From NCBI RefSeq assembly GCF_000341105.1, contig NZ_ANBB01000086.1, positions 1 through 32,409 of the forward strand: a DNA stretch of 32,409 bases. Reading direction: 5' to 3'. Positions within the stretch are counted from its first letter, which is position 1. Each line of letters begins with the position of its first letter. The translations under genes and the position numbers were made by a program. Origin of the DNA: Nocardiopsis potens DSM 45234. GTDB taxonomy: Bacteria > Actinomycetota > Actinomycetes > Streptosporangiales > Streptosporangiaceae. The notes under the pieces are model-generated. The model worked only from the letters and a program-made list of their open reading frames with translations. It was not told the DNA's origin and did not search any database. Shown here one piece after another: positions 13,590-21,633 of the stretch.

Positions 13590-13636
13590 CAGTGCCGGTA
13601 GTGTTAGGCCAACTTTCGCGAGCAATGACGGTAGTT
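13567..13636. promoter_or_regulatory. Three operator copies for the GntR regulator
   Basis: A perfect 14-bp palindrome CACTACCGGTAGTG (13567-13580) is followed by two weaker copies, CAGTGCCGGTAGTG (13590-13603) and CAATGACGGTAGTT (13623-13636). They fill the gap between the divergent transfer operon and the GntR gene. The strongest copy lies in the operon promoter, the weakest in the regulator's own promoter. This order would give tight repression of transfer with partial autoregulation. Confidence 0.75.
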
Positions 13637-13637
13637 A

Positions 13638-13649
13638 TAGGGTGGTTGC
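13638..13649 (+). promoter_or_regulatory. -10 TAGGGT placed for a leaderless GntR transcript
   Basis: TAGGGT (13638-13643) ends 6 nt before the ATG at 13650, the spacing at which transcription would begin on the start codon. No ribosome site precedes the ATG, which fits a leaderless mRNA, common in actinobacteria. The -35 is poor (TTTCGC). Confidence 0.45.
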
Positions 13650-14423
13650 ATGGCAGCTCAGTACCGAGAGATCGCAGATGACCTGCGACGACGGATCGAT
13701 GGTGGGGAATACGCCCCCGGGACGACCCTCCCGACCTACGAGGACCTGACGCACCAGTACGGCGTGGGGAGCGGCGTCATCCGCCAGGCGCTCGACATCC
13801 TCAAGCAGGAAGGGCTGGTGAGCGTGGTGAAGCGGCGGGGCATCACGGTGCGCGAGCGCGGGGCTCGCCGACGGATAGAGCGTGGCTCGCTGGTCACCCG
13901 TGATCCGGCGAGGGGGTACATCTTCCCCGCGGCGGCCCGTCCCGACGAGCCCTGGCAGGCTCATGGACGCCCGACCCGGTCCACAGAGCCGATCCCGGCC
14001 GGCCCTGCCGAGCTGCTGGGCATCGAGGTCGGTACGGACGTGCTCCGCCGCCGTCGAGTCACCAGCCCGGTTGGAGAGCCGCCGTTCCAGCTCGTGGACA
14101 CCTGGATCTCCCCGACGGGGGTGGCCGACGCGCCTCAGGTGGCCGACGCGCACACCGGTCAGGGGGGCTATCTCGACCGTCTGGAGGAGGCTGGCCACGG
14201 CCCCATCTCCTGGACCGAGCGCACACGGGTACGTATGCCCACGGCGGAAGAGGCGCGCCTGGTGGAGATGCCGGACACCATGCCGGTGATGGAGGTCTGC
14301 CGGGTCGGCGTCTCGGCCAAGACCGGGGCCCCCATCGAGGCCACCGTGTGCGTCATCCCGGGTGACCGCGTCGAGGTGGTGGCGAAGCTCCGGCGCGCGA
14401 AATCGGCTCAGTGGACGTCGTAG
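13650..14423 (+). CDS. GntR/UTRA-family transcriptional repressor (KorSA/TraR-like role)
   Basis: 257 aa. Residues 1-70 are a GntR winged helix: YREIADDLRRRIDGGEYAPGTTLPTYEDLTHQYGVGSGVIRQALDILKQEGLV then VVKRRGITV. Residues about 95-250 fit the UTRA effector domain of the HutC subfamily, ending PIEATVCVIPGDRVEVVAKLR. By family knowledge such proteins are ligand-responsive repressors. In pSAM2 and pIJ101-type elements the equivalent (KorSA, TraR, KorA) silences transfer genes. Here it is divergent from the transfer operon and three matching palindromes lie between them. The ligand, if any, is unknown. ATG 13650 is the only sensible start. Confidence 0.9.
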   Translation: MAAQYREIADDLRRRIDGGEYAPGTTLPTYEDLTHQYGVGSGVIRQALDILKQEGLVSVVKRRGITVRERGARRRIERGSLVTRDPARGYIFPAAARPDEPWQAHGRPTRSTEPIPAGPAELLGIEVGTDVLRRRRVTSPVGEPPFQLVDTWISPTGVADAPQVADAHTGQGGYLDRLEEAGHGPISWTERTRVRMPTAEEARLVEMPDTMPVMEVCRVGVSAKTGAPIEATVCVIPGDRVEVVAKLRRAKSAQWTS

Positions 14424-14551
14424 ACCCGTTTTGATCATGCCCTAAACGTGCCGATGTCCCGGCGAGTAGCACGAGACACAGCAGGGGGGCACCTACGTGT
14501 TCCCCAAATGTCCCTAGACACGACGCACCACTGGTCAGGAGCGTGAGACGT

Positions 14552-15787
14552 ATGACGACGACGCAGCCGGCCTGGGCACGACGGATGAAGCGCGAGAGAG
14601 CCCTACGGGGGTGGACGCAGAAGGAGTGCGTGCGCCGTCTCCGCTTCGAGGCGCCGAGGGAGCTGCCCGACGACGACACCCTGCTCACGAACTGGAAGCG
14701 CTGGGAGTCCGGGCGCGTACATCCCGACCTGGAATATCAGCGCGTGATCGCCTCGATGTTCGGGACCGTCAGCGCCGCGATGTTCGCCGACCCCCGGTCC
14801 CCCCATGCGGTGCTCACGAGTGCAGTCGGCGATGCCGACACTCCTGGGCTGCTCGCTCGTATCCGTGCGTCCGCCGTCGACCGAGCCACGCTGGAGGCCA
14901 TGCGGCTCACCGTCGATCGGCTGTGCGCGGACTACCCCTCGGTCCCATCCCATCAGCTCCTGATCGAGGCTCGCGGCTGGCTGGGCCGCGTCGGTGACTT
15001 GCTGGAGCATCGGGTCACACTGGAGCAGCACCGGGAACTCCTGTCCATCTCCGGCACGCTCGCCCTGCTCGTGGGATGCCTGGAAATGGACGCTGGCGCG
15101 AGCACTAGAGCAGAGGCCACTCGCCGTTCTGCCCTAGAGCTGGGCACAGAGGCCGACGACCGCGACGTCATCGGCTGGAGCCACGAGATGACCGCCTGGT
15201 TCGCCCTGACCCGCGGCGACTACGCTGCGGTCCTCCGCGCCGTCGAGGCCGGCACCGAAGCGGCAGGGAACCGCGGGGTCTCCGTACAGCTGCACGCCCA
15301 GGCTGCGAAGGCCTGGTCCCGCATCGGCGACCGGGGAAAGGTCGAGGTCTCCCTCGACCGCGGGCGAAGGCTCCTCGAAGGGCTCCCGGTTCCTGATGAC
15401 CTGGACCACCACTTCAAGGTCGACCCCGCCAAGTTCGACTACTACGCCATGGACGTCTACCGGAAGGTTGGCGAGGATGGCCGCGCCGATGCGCTCGCCG
15501 ACGAAGTGCTCTCCCGGGTCACCGACTGGTCGGGGCGGGTGATCGCCCCGATGCGAGCGGCCGAAGCGAACATCACGAAGGGGGTCGTCGCCGCGCGGGC
15601 GGACGACCTGGAGGGAGCGGTGACCTACGGGCAGATGGCGCTGGAGGGCGACCGGAAGTCTTTGCCCTCACTCCTGATGGTCTCCCAGGAGCTGGGCGAG
15701 ACCCTGATCTCCCGGTATCCCCGCGAGTCCCTGACCAGAGAGTACGTAGACGAGCTACGGGAGCTCGGGGAGTCCACCTCCACCTGA
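14552..15787 (+). CDS. XRE-type HTH regulator with TPR-like repeats
   Basis: 411 aa from ATG 14552 (GGAG upstream); a GTG at 14543 is an alternative. The N-terminus MTTTQPAWARRMKRERALRGWTQKECVRRL, continuing to LTNWKRWESGRVHPD, is an XRE/Cro-like helix-turn-helix. The remaining 330 residues are helical repeats resembling TPRs (for example VSVQLHAQAAKAWSRIGDRGKVEVSLDRGRRLLE). Large HTH-TPR regulators are frequent in actinobacteria, often responding to peptides or partner proteins. It follows the GntR gene with a 128-nt gap and ends in a good terminator, so it may be an independent unit. Its target is unknown. Confidence 0.85.
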   Translation: MTTTQPAWARRMKRERALRGWTQKECVRRLRFEAPRELPDDDTLLTNWKRWESGRVHPDLEYQRVIASMFGTVSAAMFADPRSPHAVLTSAVGDADTPGLLARIRASAVDRATLEAMRLTVDRLCADYPSVPSHQLLIEARGWLGRVGDLLEHRVTLEQHRELLSISGTLALLVGCLEMDAGASTRAEATRRSALELGTEADDRDVIGWSHEMTAWFALTRGDYAAVLRAVEAGTEAAGNRGVSVQLHAQAAKAWSRIGDRGKVEVSLDRGRRLLEGLPVPDDLDHHFKVDPAKFDYYAMDVYRKVGEDGRADALADEVLSRVTDWSGRVIAPMRAAEANITKGVVAARADDLEGAVTYGQMALEGDRKSLPSLLMVSQELGETLISRYPRESLTREYVDELRELGESTST

Positions 15788-16123
15788 TCTCCCACTGCCC
15801 GGCCCCGTGGGGCCGGGCTCTCTTCGGGCCTTTGATGTGACAGGAGGGACCCCACGGCATGCCGACGCTCACCTCTGCACCAGCCAGAGTGTCTTAGCAG
15901 CGGCGACTCCGAAGCGCTAAGGTCGCCTCACAATTCCATCAGAAACGACGAAAGCCCGGCGGCAACCGGGCTTCGCCTCTCCAGTAGTTGAGCTAGCTGA
16001 CACCGAATCGCCGCAGCTCACGCCACCAGAACAGCAATTTAGACGCAATCGTACCCCACCGACGGGTGCGACGTCAGGTGGGTGTCGCGGGGTCGTGTCG
16101 GCTGCTCTAGAAAGCGACGATCC
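15788..16123. other. Intergenic region with two terminators and a short inverted repeat
   Basis: No gene is supported here. A hairpin GCCCGGCCCC/GGGGCCGGGC with a 2-nt loop (15797-15818), followed by a T-rich stretch, is the terminator of the XRE gene. CTTAGC/GCTAAG (15893-15898, 15916-15921) is a 6-bp inverted repeat that might be an operator. AAGCCCGG/CCGGGCTT (15952-15973), followed on the minus strand by TTTCG, is a second terminator-like stem that insulates the replication module. The region is less GC-rich than its surroundings. Confidence 0.6.
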
Positions 16124-17242
16124 GTGGATCAGCTACACGAACTCCGCCCTGTGCGATACGCCCAGATCCCCCACGAGGCCCTGGACGGCCTGCCCGACCT
16201 CAACTCGATCGGCCTGCTGGCGATCATGCTCCGCCACCGCGCCGACTTCCCTTTCAAGGTCGGCGACGTCATCAAGCAGAAGAAGGCCATCCCCGGCCCC
16301 AAGCTCGGCGAACGCGTCGCCTACGGCGCCATGACCACCCTCATCCAGCACCGCTGGGCGGCCCGAGTGAAGTACATGTGCGGCCGCGGCCACATGCACA
16401 CCGCCGTGTGGCGCACCGCCCAGCAGCTCACCGACGACGACCTGCGCACCATCGCCGAGAAGTACACCGCCGGCACCGAGCGGATCTTGCACTGCAAGGG
16501 CTGCAGCGACGACCCCGAGATCCCCGTGCGCACCGTGATCCGCCCCGGGGCGACCCTTCAGGGCCCCTGGGGCGACTACGAGCCGATCGCCGCTCTCCTG
16601 GCCCCCGACGGCCGCCTCCACGATGCAGCCTCGGCACCGGTTCCCGGAATTGCGGGAACCGGTACGAACAGGCAGAACACCCCGTCTCCGCAGGTCGCTC
16701 CGGATCCTGCAAATCCGGGAACCGGTGCACCGGGAACCGGAGAACCGGGAACCTTTAAGAAGAACAGAGAGAACAACAGTCCTCTTCTTCCTCAGGCCCC
16801 TCAGCCCCGGTCGGAGGAGGAAGAGGACGAGTCGAAGCCGACCGAGAAGCGGCCTTCGGCCGCCGGGATCGTCGCCGAGGCCACCGGTGCGACCCCGGCC
16901 GAGGCCCAGGGCGTGATCGACCGCCTGGCGAAGGCGGCGGAGCGCCAGGGCCGCCCGATCGGCGCCATGGCCGCCTACGTCCGCGGCTGCGACCCGGCCG
17001 ACCTGGCCCGGCACCTGGCCGCGGTGCGCAAGGCCGCCGACACGGAGCGGTCCCGCGCCGCGGCCCGCAACACGAGCGGGGCGGTGTGCTCCGAGCACGA
17101 CGCGGTACTGCCCTGCCGGGCCTGCCGCAACGACGTGGAAAAGCTCGGCGACACCGACCTGGCCGCCGCGCTGCTGGAGATGCACGGGCCCGCCGAGCGG
17201 TGGGACCTGGCCGAGCTGCTGAACGTGGGGGGTGTGCGGTGA
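16124..17242 (+). CDS. Replication initiator-like winged-helix protein with internal iterons
   Basis: 372 aa from GTG 16124; a GTG at 16082 is possible but its extra residues look non-coding. Residues 8-75 (RYAQIPHEALDGLPDLNSIGLLAIMLRHRADFPF then AYGAMTTLIQHRW) resemble the winged helix of phage replisome organisers such as lambda O. A Cys segment (CGRGHMHTAV and HCKGCSDD) suggests a Zn site. A Pro/Gly/Thr linker (about 170-215) is encoded by iteron-like repeats. The C-terminus has a second Cys motif (CSEHDAVLPCRACRNDVEKL), possibly for helicase contact. It overlaps the dnaB start by one base (TGATG). Lambda O binds iterons inside its own gene and recruits the helicase; the same plan is inferred here. 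Confidence 0.7.
   Translation: MDQLHELRPVRYAQIPHEALDGLPDLNSIGLLAIMLRHRADFPFKVGDVIKQKKAIPGPKLGERVAYGAMTTLIQHRWAARVKYMCGRGHMHTAVWRTAQQLTDDDLRTIAEKYTAGTERILHCKGCSDDPEIPVRTVIRPGATLQGPWGDYEPIAALLAPDGRLHDAASAPVPGIAGTGTNRQNTPSPQVAPDPANPGTGAPGTGEPGTFKKNRENNSPLLPQAPQPRSEEEEDESKPTEKRPSAAGIVAEATGATPAEAQGVIDRLAKAAERQGRPIGAMAAYVRGCDPADLARHLAAVRKAADTERSRAAARNTSGAVCSEHDAVLPCRACRNDVEKLGDTDLAAALLEMHGPAERWDLAELLNVGGVR
16636..16790. repeat. Candidate replication origin: CGGGAACCGG iterons plus AT-rich tract
   Basis: ACCGGTTCCCG (16636-16646) and CGGGAACCGGT (16653-16663) form a perfect 11-bp inverted repeat around GAATTG. Three more copies follow in one orientation at 16716, 16731 and 16746 (the last truncated to CGGGAACC), exactly 15 bp apart. 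Directly after them comes an unusually AT-rich, purine-biased stretch (16750-16786, ACCTTTAAGAAGAACAGAGA and onward), suited to strand opening. The set lies inside the initiator gene, 450 bp before dnaB. Confidence 0.6.
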
Positions 17243-18588
17243 TGACCGCTGCGGAGATGACCCAGGTGTTCGAGGAGCGGGTGCCCCCGCACGACATCGC
17301 AGCCGAGCAGATCGCGCTGGGCGCGCTGCTGGTCGAGAACGCCGTCGAGTTCGGCGCGGTGGTCGACGCGATGAGCACGACCGACCTGTACCGGCCGGCC
17401 CACCAGCTCATCATGGAGGCCGCCCTGGCCCTGGCCGATGCGGGGGCGCCGGTGACCGAGGTGTCGGTGCACGAGGAGCTGGTCCGGCGCGGCCAGTCCG
17501 CCGCCACCGGCGGAGCCCCCTACCTGCACGAGCTCTACGACGCGGTGCCGGTAGTGGTCAACGGCGGCTACTACGCGCGCATCGTGGCCGCCAAGGCCAA
17601 GCTGCGCCGCCTCATCGAGGCCGGGCTGCACGCCGCCCAGCTGGGGTACGCCGCCCAGGGCGAGCCCGACGAACTCGCCGAGCAGGCCCTGGCCGGCATC
17701 GAGCGGGCCGTGGCCGAAGGCTCGGCGGTCGAGACCGACACCCAGCGGGCCGCCGACGCGCTGCCCGGGTTCATGGACGACCTGGAGACCCCCGACGCCG
17801 AAGGCGAGATCACCCCGCCCTATGCCGACCTGGCGGCGGTGGTGCCGGCGCTGCGCCCCGGGGACCTGGTGACGGTGGCCGGGCGCACCGCGATGGGTAA
17901 GTCGGTCGTCGCGCTGGACACCGCCCGCCACGCGGCGATCCGGGGCGGCCACTGCACCCTGGTGGTGTCGCTGGAGATGAAGACGCCGCTGCTGATGCGC
18001 CGGATCATGGCCGCCGAGGCCAAGGTCCCGGCCAAGGCGCTGGAGCGCAAGCAGCTCAGCGAGGCCCACTGGCAGGAGATGGCCCGCGCCCAGGCCAGGG
18101 TGGCCGAGGCGCCGCTGTACCTGTCCACGCCGGACGGGTGCACGCTCGGGCTGATCCGGGCCCGGCTGCGCTCGCTGGCGCGCACCGACCCGGTGAAGCT
18201 GCTGGTGGTCGACCACGTCGGGCTGATGACCACCCGCGGGCGCACCCCGGAGTCGCGCCAGAACGAGATCCAGGCCTACTCCCAGGGGCTCAAGCGCATC
18301 GCGATGGAGTTCGACATCCCGGTGCTGATGGTCTCCCAGGTCAACCGGGCCCCCGAGTCGCGGGAGGACCGGGTGCCCCGGCTGAGCGACCTGCGCGACA
18401 GCGGGTCCCTGGAGCAGGACTCCGACACGGTGCTGCTGGTCTACCGGCCCGACTACTACGACCCCGAGGACGTGCGTTCGGGGGAGGTGGACATCCACGT
18501 CGCCAAGCACCGCTCGGGGGCGACCGGGGTGGCGACCGTGGCCCACCAGCTGCACTACCAGCGGTTCGTGGACATGGCGCGCGTCTGA
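17242..18588 (+). CDS. dnaB: Replicative DNA helicase, DnaB family
   Basis: 448 aa; ATG 17242 overlaps the upstream TGA by one base. The N-terminal helicase domain is recognised by PPHDIAAEQIALGALL (15-30). The RecA-like motor has Walker A GRTAMGKS (214-221), the VVSLEM segment, LLVVDHVGLM (Walker B), the VNRAPESREDRVPRLSDLRDSGSLEQDSDTVLL motif and a C-terminal AKHRSGATG with the DNA-loop Arg. DnaB unwinds DNA 5' to 3' ahead of the fork and recruits primase. Its length is close to that of chromosomal DnaB. Being coupled to the initiator gene it is most likely the replicon's own helicase. A strong terminator follows. Confidence 0.95.
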   Translation: MTAAEMTQVFEERVPPHDIAAEQIALGALLVENAVEFGAVVDAMSTTDLYRPAHQLIMEAALALADAGAPVTEVSVHEELVRRGQSAATGGAPYLHELYDAVPVVVNGGYYARIVAAKAKLRRLIEAGLHAAQLGYAAQGEPDELAEQALAGIERAVAEGSAVETDTQRAADALPGFMDDLETPDAEGEITPPYADLAAVVPALRPGDLVTVAGRTAMGKSVVALDTARHAAIRGGHCTLVVSLEMKTPLLMRRIMAAEAKVPAKALERKQLSEAHWQEMARAQARVAEAPLYLSTPDGCTLGLIRARLRSLARTDPVKLLVVDHVGLMTTRGRTPESRQNEIQAYSQGLKRIAMEFDIPVLMVSQVNRAPESREDRVPRLSDLRDSGSLEQDSDTVLLVYRPDYYDPEDVRSGEVDIHVAKHRSGATGVATVAHQLHYQRFVDMARV

Positions 18589-18603
18589 GGCCGCCTGCCG
18601 TCC

Positions 18604-18646
18604 CGGAGCCCCCGTTCCCGCCTTCCCCGGGCGGTCGGGGGCTCCG
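18604..18646 (+). terminator. Terminator after dnaB
   Basis: CGGAGCCCCCG (18604-18614) pairs with CGGGGGCTCCG (18636-18646); inner CCGCC/GGCGG pairing extends the stem. It lies 15 nt behind the dnaB stop. Confidence 0.75.
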
Positions 18647-18723
18647 TCGCGTCTGCGGGCGCCTCAGCGTCCTGCCAGTGGTGATCTACGGCGTCCAGGC
18701 GGGTGTTCGTGGAGGAGAAGCGC

Positions 18724-19107
18724 TCACCCGGCGGTGCGGCGGGGGCGGGGCACGCCCAGCCCCAGGGCAGCGTCCAGGCCCGTCAGCACCTCCTGCACCG
18801 CCCCTCCGCGCGGCTCTCGCTCGGCACACCGCTTGCAGGTGACCGGGCCGGGCGCCGACCGCAGCCGGGTGGGGTCCCCGCCGGCCCCGCACACCGGCCG
18901 GGCGGTGGGCGTGCCGTGCCACACGTGCCCCTTGATGCGGTGCACCACCGACCGGTCGGCGAGGCGGCCGGTGGACCCGGCCAGGACCGCGGCCGCGGCG
19001 ATCAGCTCCAGCAGCTCCGGGGTCGGCGGGAACGACGGCGGGGAGGGGCGTGGTCGGCGGGCGGTGCGGCGGCGGGGCGCCCGGGCGGGGTCAGGGTGAG
19101 GGGCCAT
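18724..19107 (-). CDS. Zn-knuckle-like hypothetical protein, 127 aa
   Basis: ATG 19107 is the most plausible start; upstream in-frame sequence is low-complexity and carries the parS-like motif. After a basic Pro-rich head comes a helix (PELLELIAAAAVLAGS). Then follows HRIKGHVWHGTPTARPVCGAGG and VTCKRCAERE, a Cys/His set that could bind zinc, and a helical end. No ribosome site is clear, so the exact start is uncertain. It converges on dnaB. Function unknown. Confidence 0.5.
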   Translation of the reverse strand: MAPHPDPARAPRRRTARRPRPSPPSFPPTPELLELIAAAAVLAGSTGRLADRSVVHRIKGHVWHGTPTARPVCGAGGDPTRLRSAPGPVTCKRCAEREPRGGAVQEVLTGLDAALGLGVPRPRRTAG

Positions 19108-19573
19108 GCACACGGTGTGCCCGCCCCCGGGGTAGTGGGCCCTCCTCCGGCCCGAACCGGCCACCCCAGACGCCCCGGGCACGGCGACGTCGACCGGTCG
19201 ACCCCGCCCCACGCGCGCACGCGCGCGAGCCCGGACCGCCCGGCGAAAAAGCACGGGCCGGTGGTACCGGCTGGGGAAGCGCGGGCGGGCCCGGGTCCCG
19301 GTCGGCCGCCCGCCCGAGTTTCGAGCCGCCCTCCCCCGGAGCGGAATCCTGAATTTTGAGACGACGCGCGCGGGGAGCGGGCGCGGGTCCGCCAGGAGGG
19401 CCGCCGAAGACTCGACGCCGCCCTCCCCACTGGACACGGTGCGTCACCGAAAGGTACGGAAATAGACCGGAAACCTCACACCCGGACGCCCTGGCGCCCC
19501 GCGCTCCTGCACGCTCGGTGACCACCTGGAGAGTTCCATCCGCCAGGCGGATCGAACCCCCGCGGCCGCGCGG
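19108..19573. other. Non-coding gap with palindrome and parS-like 18-mer
   Basis: No convincing gene is seen in about 465 bp. A perfect 14-bp palindrome GTCGACCGGTCGAC (19189-19202) lies 9 nt before the 18-mer CGCGCGCACGCGCGCGAG (19212-19229), which recurs around parA. The part near 19360-19480 is less GC-rich and may hold a promoter for the 127-aa gene. Confidence 0.5.
19212..19229 (+). repeat. parS-like 18-mer, copy 1
   Basis: CGCGCGCACGCGCGCGAG, identical to the copies at 24794-24811 (reverse) and 25895-25912. It lies outside any supported gene. Confidence 0.5.
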
Positions 19574-19933
19574 TCAGCCGAGGGTGAGCTGGCCGTCGTG
19601 CACATCGTGCTCGCGGCCGGTGAGGCGGCGCAGGCACCGCCGGCAGGAGACCAGGGAGGCGGCGGGGCGCAGCCGCAGCGGATCCGCAGAGGCGCGGCAG
19701 AGCACCGAGGGGACGCGCACCCCGGCCCACACGCTGCTGGCCACCGCGTGGACGACGGCGCCGGCGCCGATGACCGCGCGGCCGCCGGCCAGCTCCTCGC
19801 GGCGGCGCTCCAGGGCGGCGGCCAGGTGCTGAACGTCGACCGCGGGGCCGTCGACGGCGGCCTGGCCCTCACCGCCGGGGAACAGCGGCTCCTGAGGGGC
19901 GTAGGCGGGACTGGAGTGGTCCGGGGTGTCCAT
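19574..19933 (-). CDS. Hypothetical 119-aa protein
   Basis: ATG 19933. The sequence opens MDTPDHSSPAYAPQEPLFPGGEG, has a helical centre (VQHLAAALERRREELAGGRAVIGAGAVVHAVAS) and ends with a single Cys pair, SCRRCLRRLTGREHDVHDGQLTLG, that may be half of a metal site. No strong ribosome site precedes the start. Unknown family. It may belong with the 127-aa gene downstream. Confidence 0.5.
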   Translation of the reverse strand: MDTPDHSSPAYAPQEPLFPGGEGQAAVDGPAVDVQHLAAALERRREELAGGRAVIGAGAVVHAVASSVWAGVRVPSVLCRASADPLRLRPAASLVSCRRCLRRLTGREHDVHDGQLTLG

Positions 19934-20654
19934 GGGTCCATGATCGCCCCCTGTGGCGCCAGGAGCGATCTGAGAGCCGCACAGCGGCCGCCCGGCCCCA
20001 CGGGGGCGGCCCTCCCCGGGCGGGGTCCGGCACCGCCCGGTCAGGGCGGCTCAGGGGATGCGTGCGGCCGGCGGGGATTTCACCCCCTGGGGGAGCACCC
20101 TCCCCCGGGGGCGGTTCCGGGACCGCTCCGTATAGCAGCTCGGCGGTTGTACGGGTTTCAGAGTCCGCGAGCTGCGAAAACGGGAACACTTCGGGAAATA
20201 TTGCGGTGGCTCAGCCGCTCGACCCAGGCGCCGGTCGCCGGGCGCACGCCGGAGATCGCGACCCCCTACCCCCCGGGGCCCGGCCGGCTGCTCATCGGGG
20301 GCGGCGGGGCGGCCGCTCCCCCGCGCCGCCGTCTCCGCGGCCGGGCGGGCGCCATGACGGCCCGCCCCGTGAGCACGCCGCACCCCAGGCCGGGCCGGTG
20401 AGCACCCCGGGCGGCGACTCCCCCGACAGGGGGCGTCGACCAATAGTGCCTAGGTGTCGGGATCGCAGACGTAGCGGTGGCGGGTGTCAGTGACGGACTG
20501 GGAGGTGGAGTGGAGAGGAGGTGATCGGAAGGAGAACGGAGAGGTGCTGGCGGTGTCGTGGGGGCACACGCCATGGCACTAGCAGTGGCCATGGCCTGTC
20601 AGTGACGCACCCGGCCGCGCCCCGGCGGCGCGGGCGGGGCGCGGGCCGTCCGGG
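19934..20654. other. Long non-coding region with inverted repeats
   Basis: No supportable gene in about 720 bp. Features: an 8-bp perfect inverted repeat GCAGCTCG/CGAGCTGC (20135-20142, 20168-20175) around a 25-nt loop, in a locally AT-richer patch (20130-20205). A purine-rich stretch runs through about 20495-20545, and an imperfect palindrome with two CCATGG cores occurs at 20570-20596. Two GTCAGTGAC palindromes lie at 20486-20494 and 20598-20606. It could hold a small RNA, an origin or a transfer site. Confidence 0.5.
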
Positions 20655-21633
20655 TCAGCGGCGCCTGGCCAGCGCGTCCAGCCCTCCGGGGTGGGTCGCC
20701 CCGAGCGCCGCGGACAACCGCGTGATCGCGGTCCAGACCCTGCGGTGGTCGTAGTGGCGGATCCGCCCCTCCAGCACCGCCTGCTCGACCTCGGCCAGGT
20801 AGGCGGCGACCCCGCGCGCGGTGACCGCCGGCGGCGGCGCGGGCGGGGCGGGCACCTCGACCTCGACCCGCCGCTCGCGGATGCGCTCGCGGACCACGGT
20901 GCGCACGGTGTGGCGCTCGACGACCTCCCGGACGGGCTCACCCTCGGGCCGGGCCTGACCGGCCTCGATCGCGGCCTGGCGGCGCCGCTCGGCGGTGCGG
21001 ACCTCATAGGCCCGCTGGCGGCAGCCCTGGGTGCAGTAGCGGCGGGTCTGGCCGCGGGGGCGGATCTCCATCGCCGCGCCGCACCAGGCGCACTCCCTCA
21101 CCACGGCCCGGGAGGTGACGGCCTGGCGCTCCGGCGCGCCGCCGGCCGCCGTCTGCTCGCTGCTGGTGTCCATGCCGGGCATCCTCTCAGAGCCCGTCAC
21201 TGACGCCCTCCGGCCAGTCGGCGAATCATCCGATGACCGGATCTAGCCCCAGAGCACAGGTATCTCTGATACCGCGATCTGGGCGTGTCGCGGCATATCG
21301 GTCACAACCGAGAGCGCGGCCGCCGGCCGCCCCGCCCCCCGGGGCCCGGTGGAACCAGGGGGCTACCGCCCCCATGGACCCCCGCATCCCGGGCGGTCCC
21401 CCGGCGCGATGCGGGGCGTGCGCGGGGTGCGGGCCGCCCGCGCCGGGACACCGCCCGGACCGGCTCCTCCCCCCGCCGCGCAGAGGGCGCGGGCACCCCG
21501 GCCGGAGGCCGCCCGGAGGCCCCCGCGCCGACCCGCCCCACCCCTCCGATACATCCCGTCATCCGATGACCATGCGACGGCTGAGTACGCAGGTATCTAC
21601 GAAACGACAGCCCCTCACCGGGCTGTCAGTGAC
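20486..21633. promoter_or_regulatory. Four copies of the palindrome GTCAGTGAC
   Basis: Copies are at 20486-20494, 20598-20606, 21196-21204 (as GTCACTGAC) and 21625-21633. All lie outside genes, bracketing the 172-aa Zn-finger gene. Each is a 9-bp palindrome with a central base, and three of the four are preceded by T and followed by G. Confidence 0.5.
20655..21173 (-). CDS. FCS-like Zn-finger protein, 172 aa
   Basis: ATG 21173 with GAGAGG 9 nt upstream; the ATG at 21182 lacks room for one. Residues 26-60 hold CAWCGAAM and RRYCTQGCRQRAYEVR, a CxxC...CxxxC treble clef of the kind found in short DNA-binding or transposon-associated Zn proteins. A helical Arg/Glu-rich middle (REVVERHTVRTVVRERIRERRVEVEV) and a C-terminal helical domain (VAAYLAEVEQAVLEGRIRHYDHRRVWTAITRLSAAL) follow. 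It is flanked on both sides by GTCAGTGAC palindromes, so it is a candidate for the protein that binds them. Otherwise unknown. Confidence 0.72.
   Translation of the reverse strand: MDTSSEQTAAGGAPERQAVTSRAVVRECAWCGAAMEIRPRGQTRRYCTQGCRQRAYEVRTAERRRQAAIEAGQARPEGEPVREVVERHTVRTVVRERIRERRVEVEVPAPPAPPPAVTARGVAAYLAEVEQAVLEGRIRHYDHRRVWTAITRLSAALGATHPGGLDALARRR

Noticed and set aside
19530-19570. tRNA-like GTTCGATCC on the minus strand
   Set aside because: The flanking bases do not form a T-stem, and no acceptor or anticodon arms can be drawn.
20062-20592. Possible genes on either strand in the 20-kb gap
   Set aside because: All frames give Pro/Arg/Gly-rich low-complexity products without ribosome sites.
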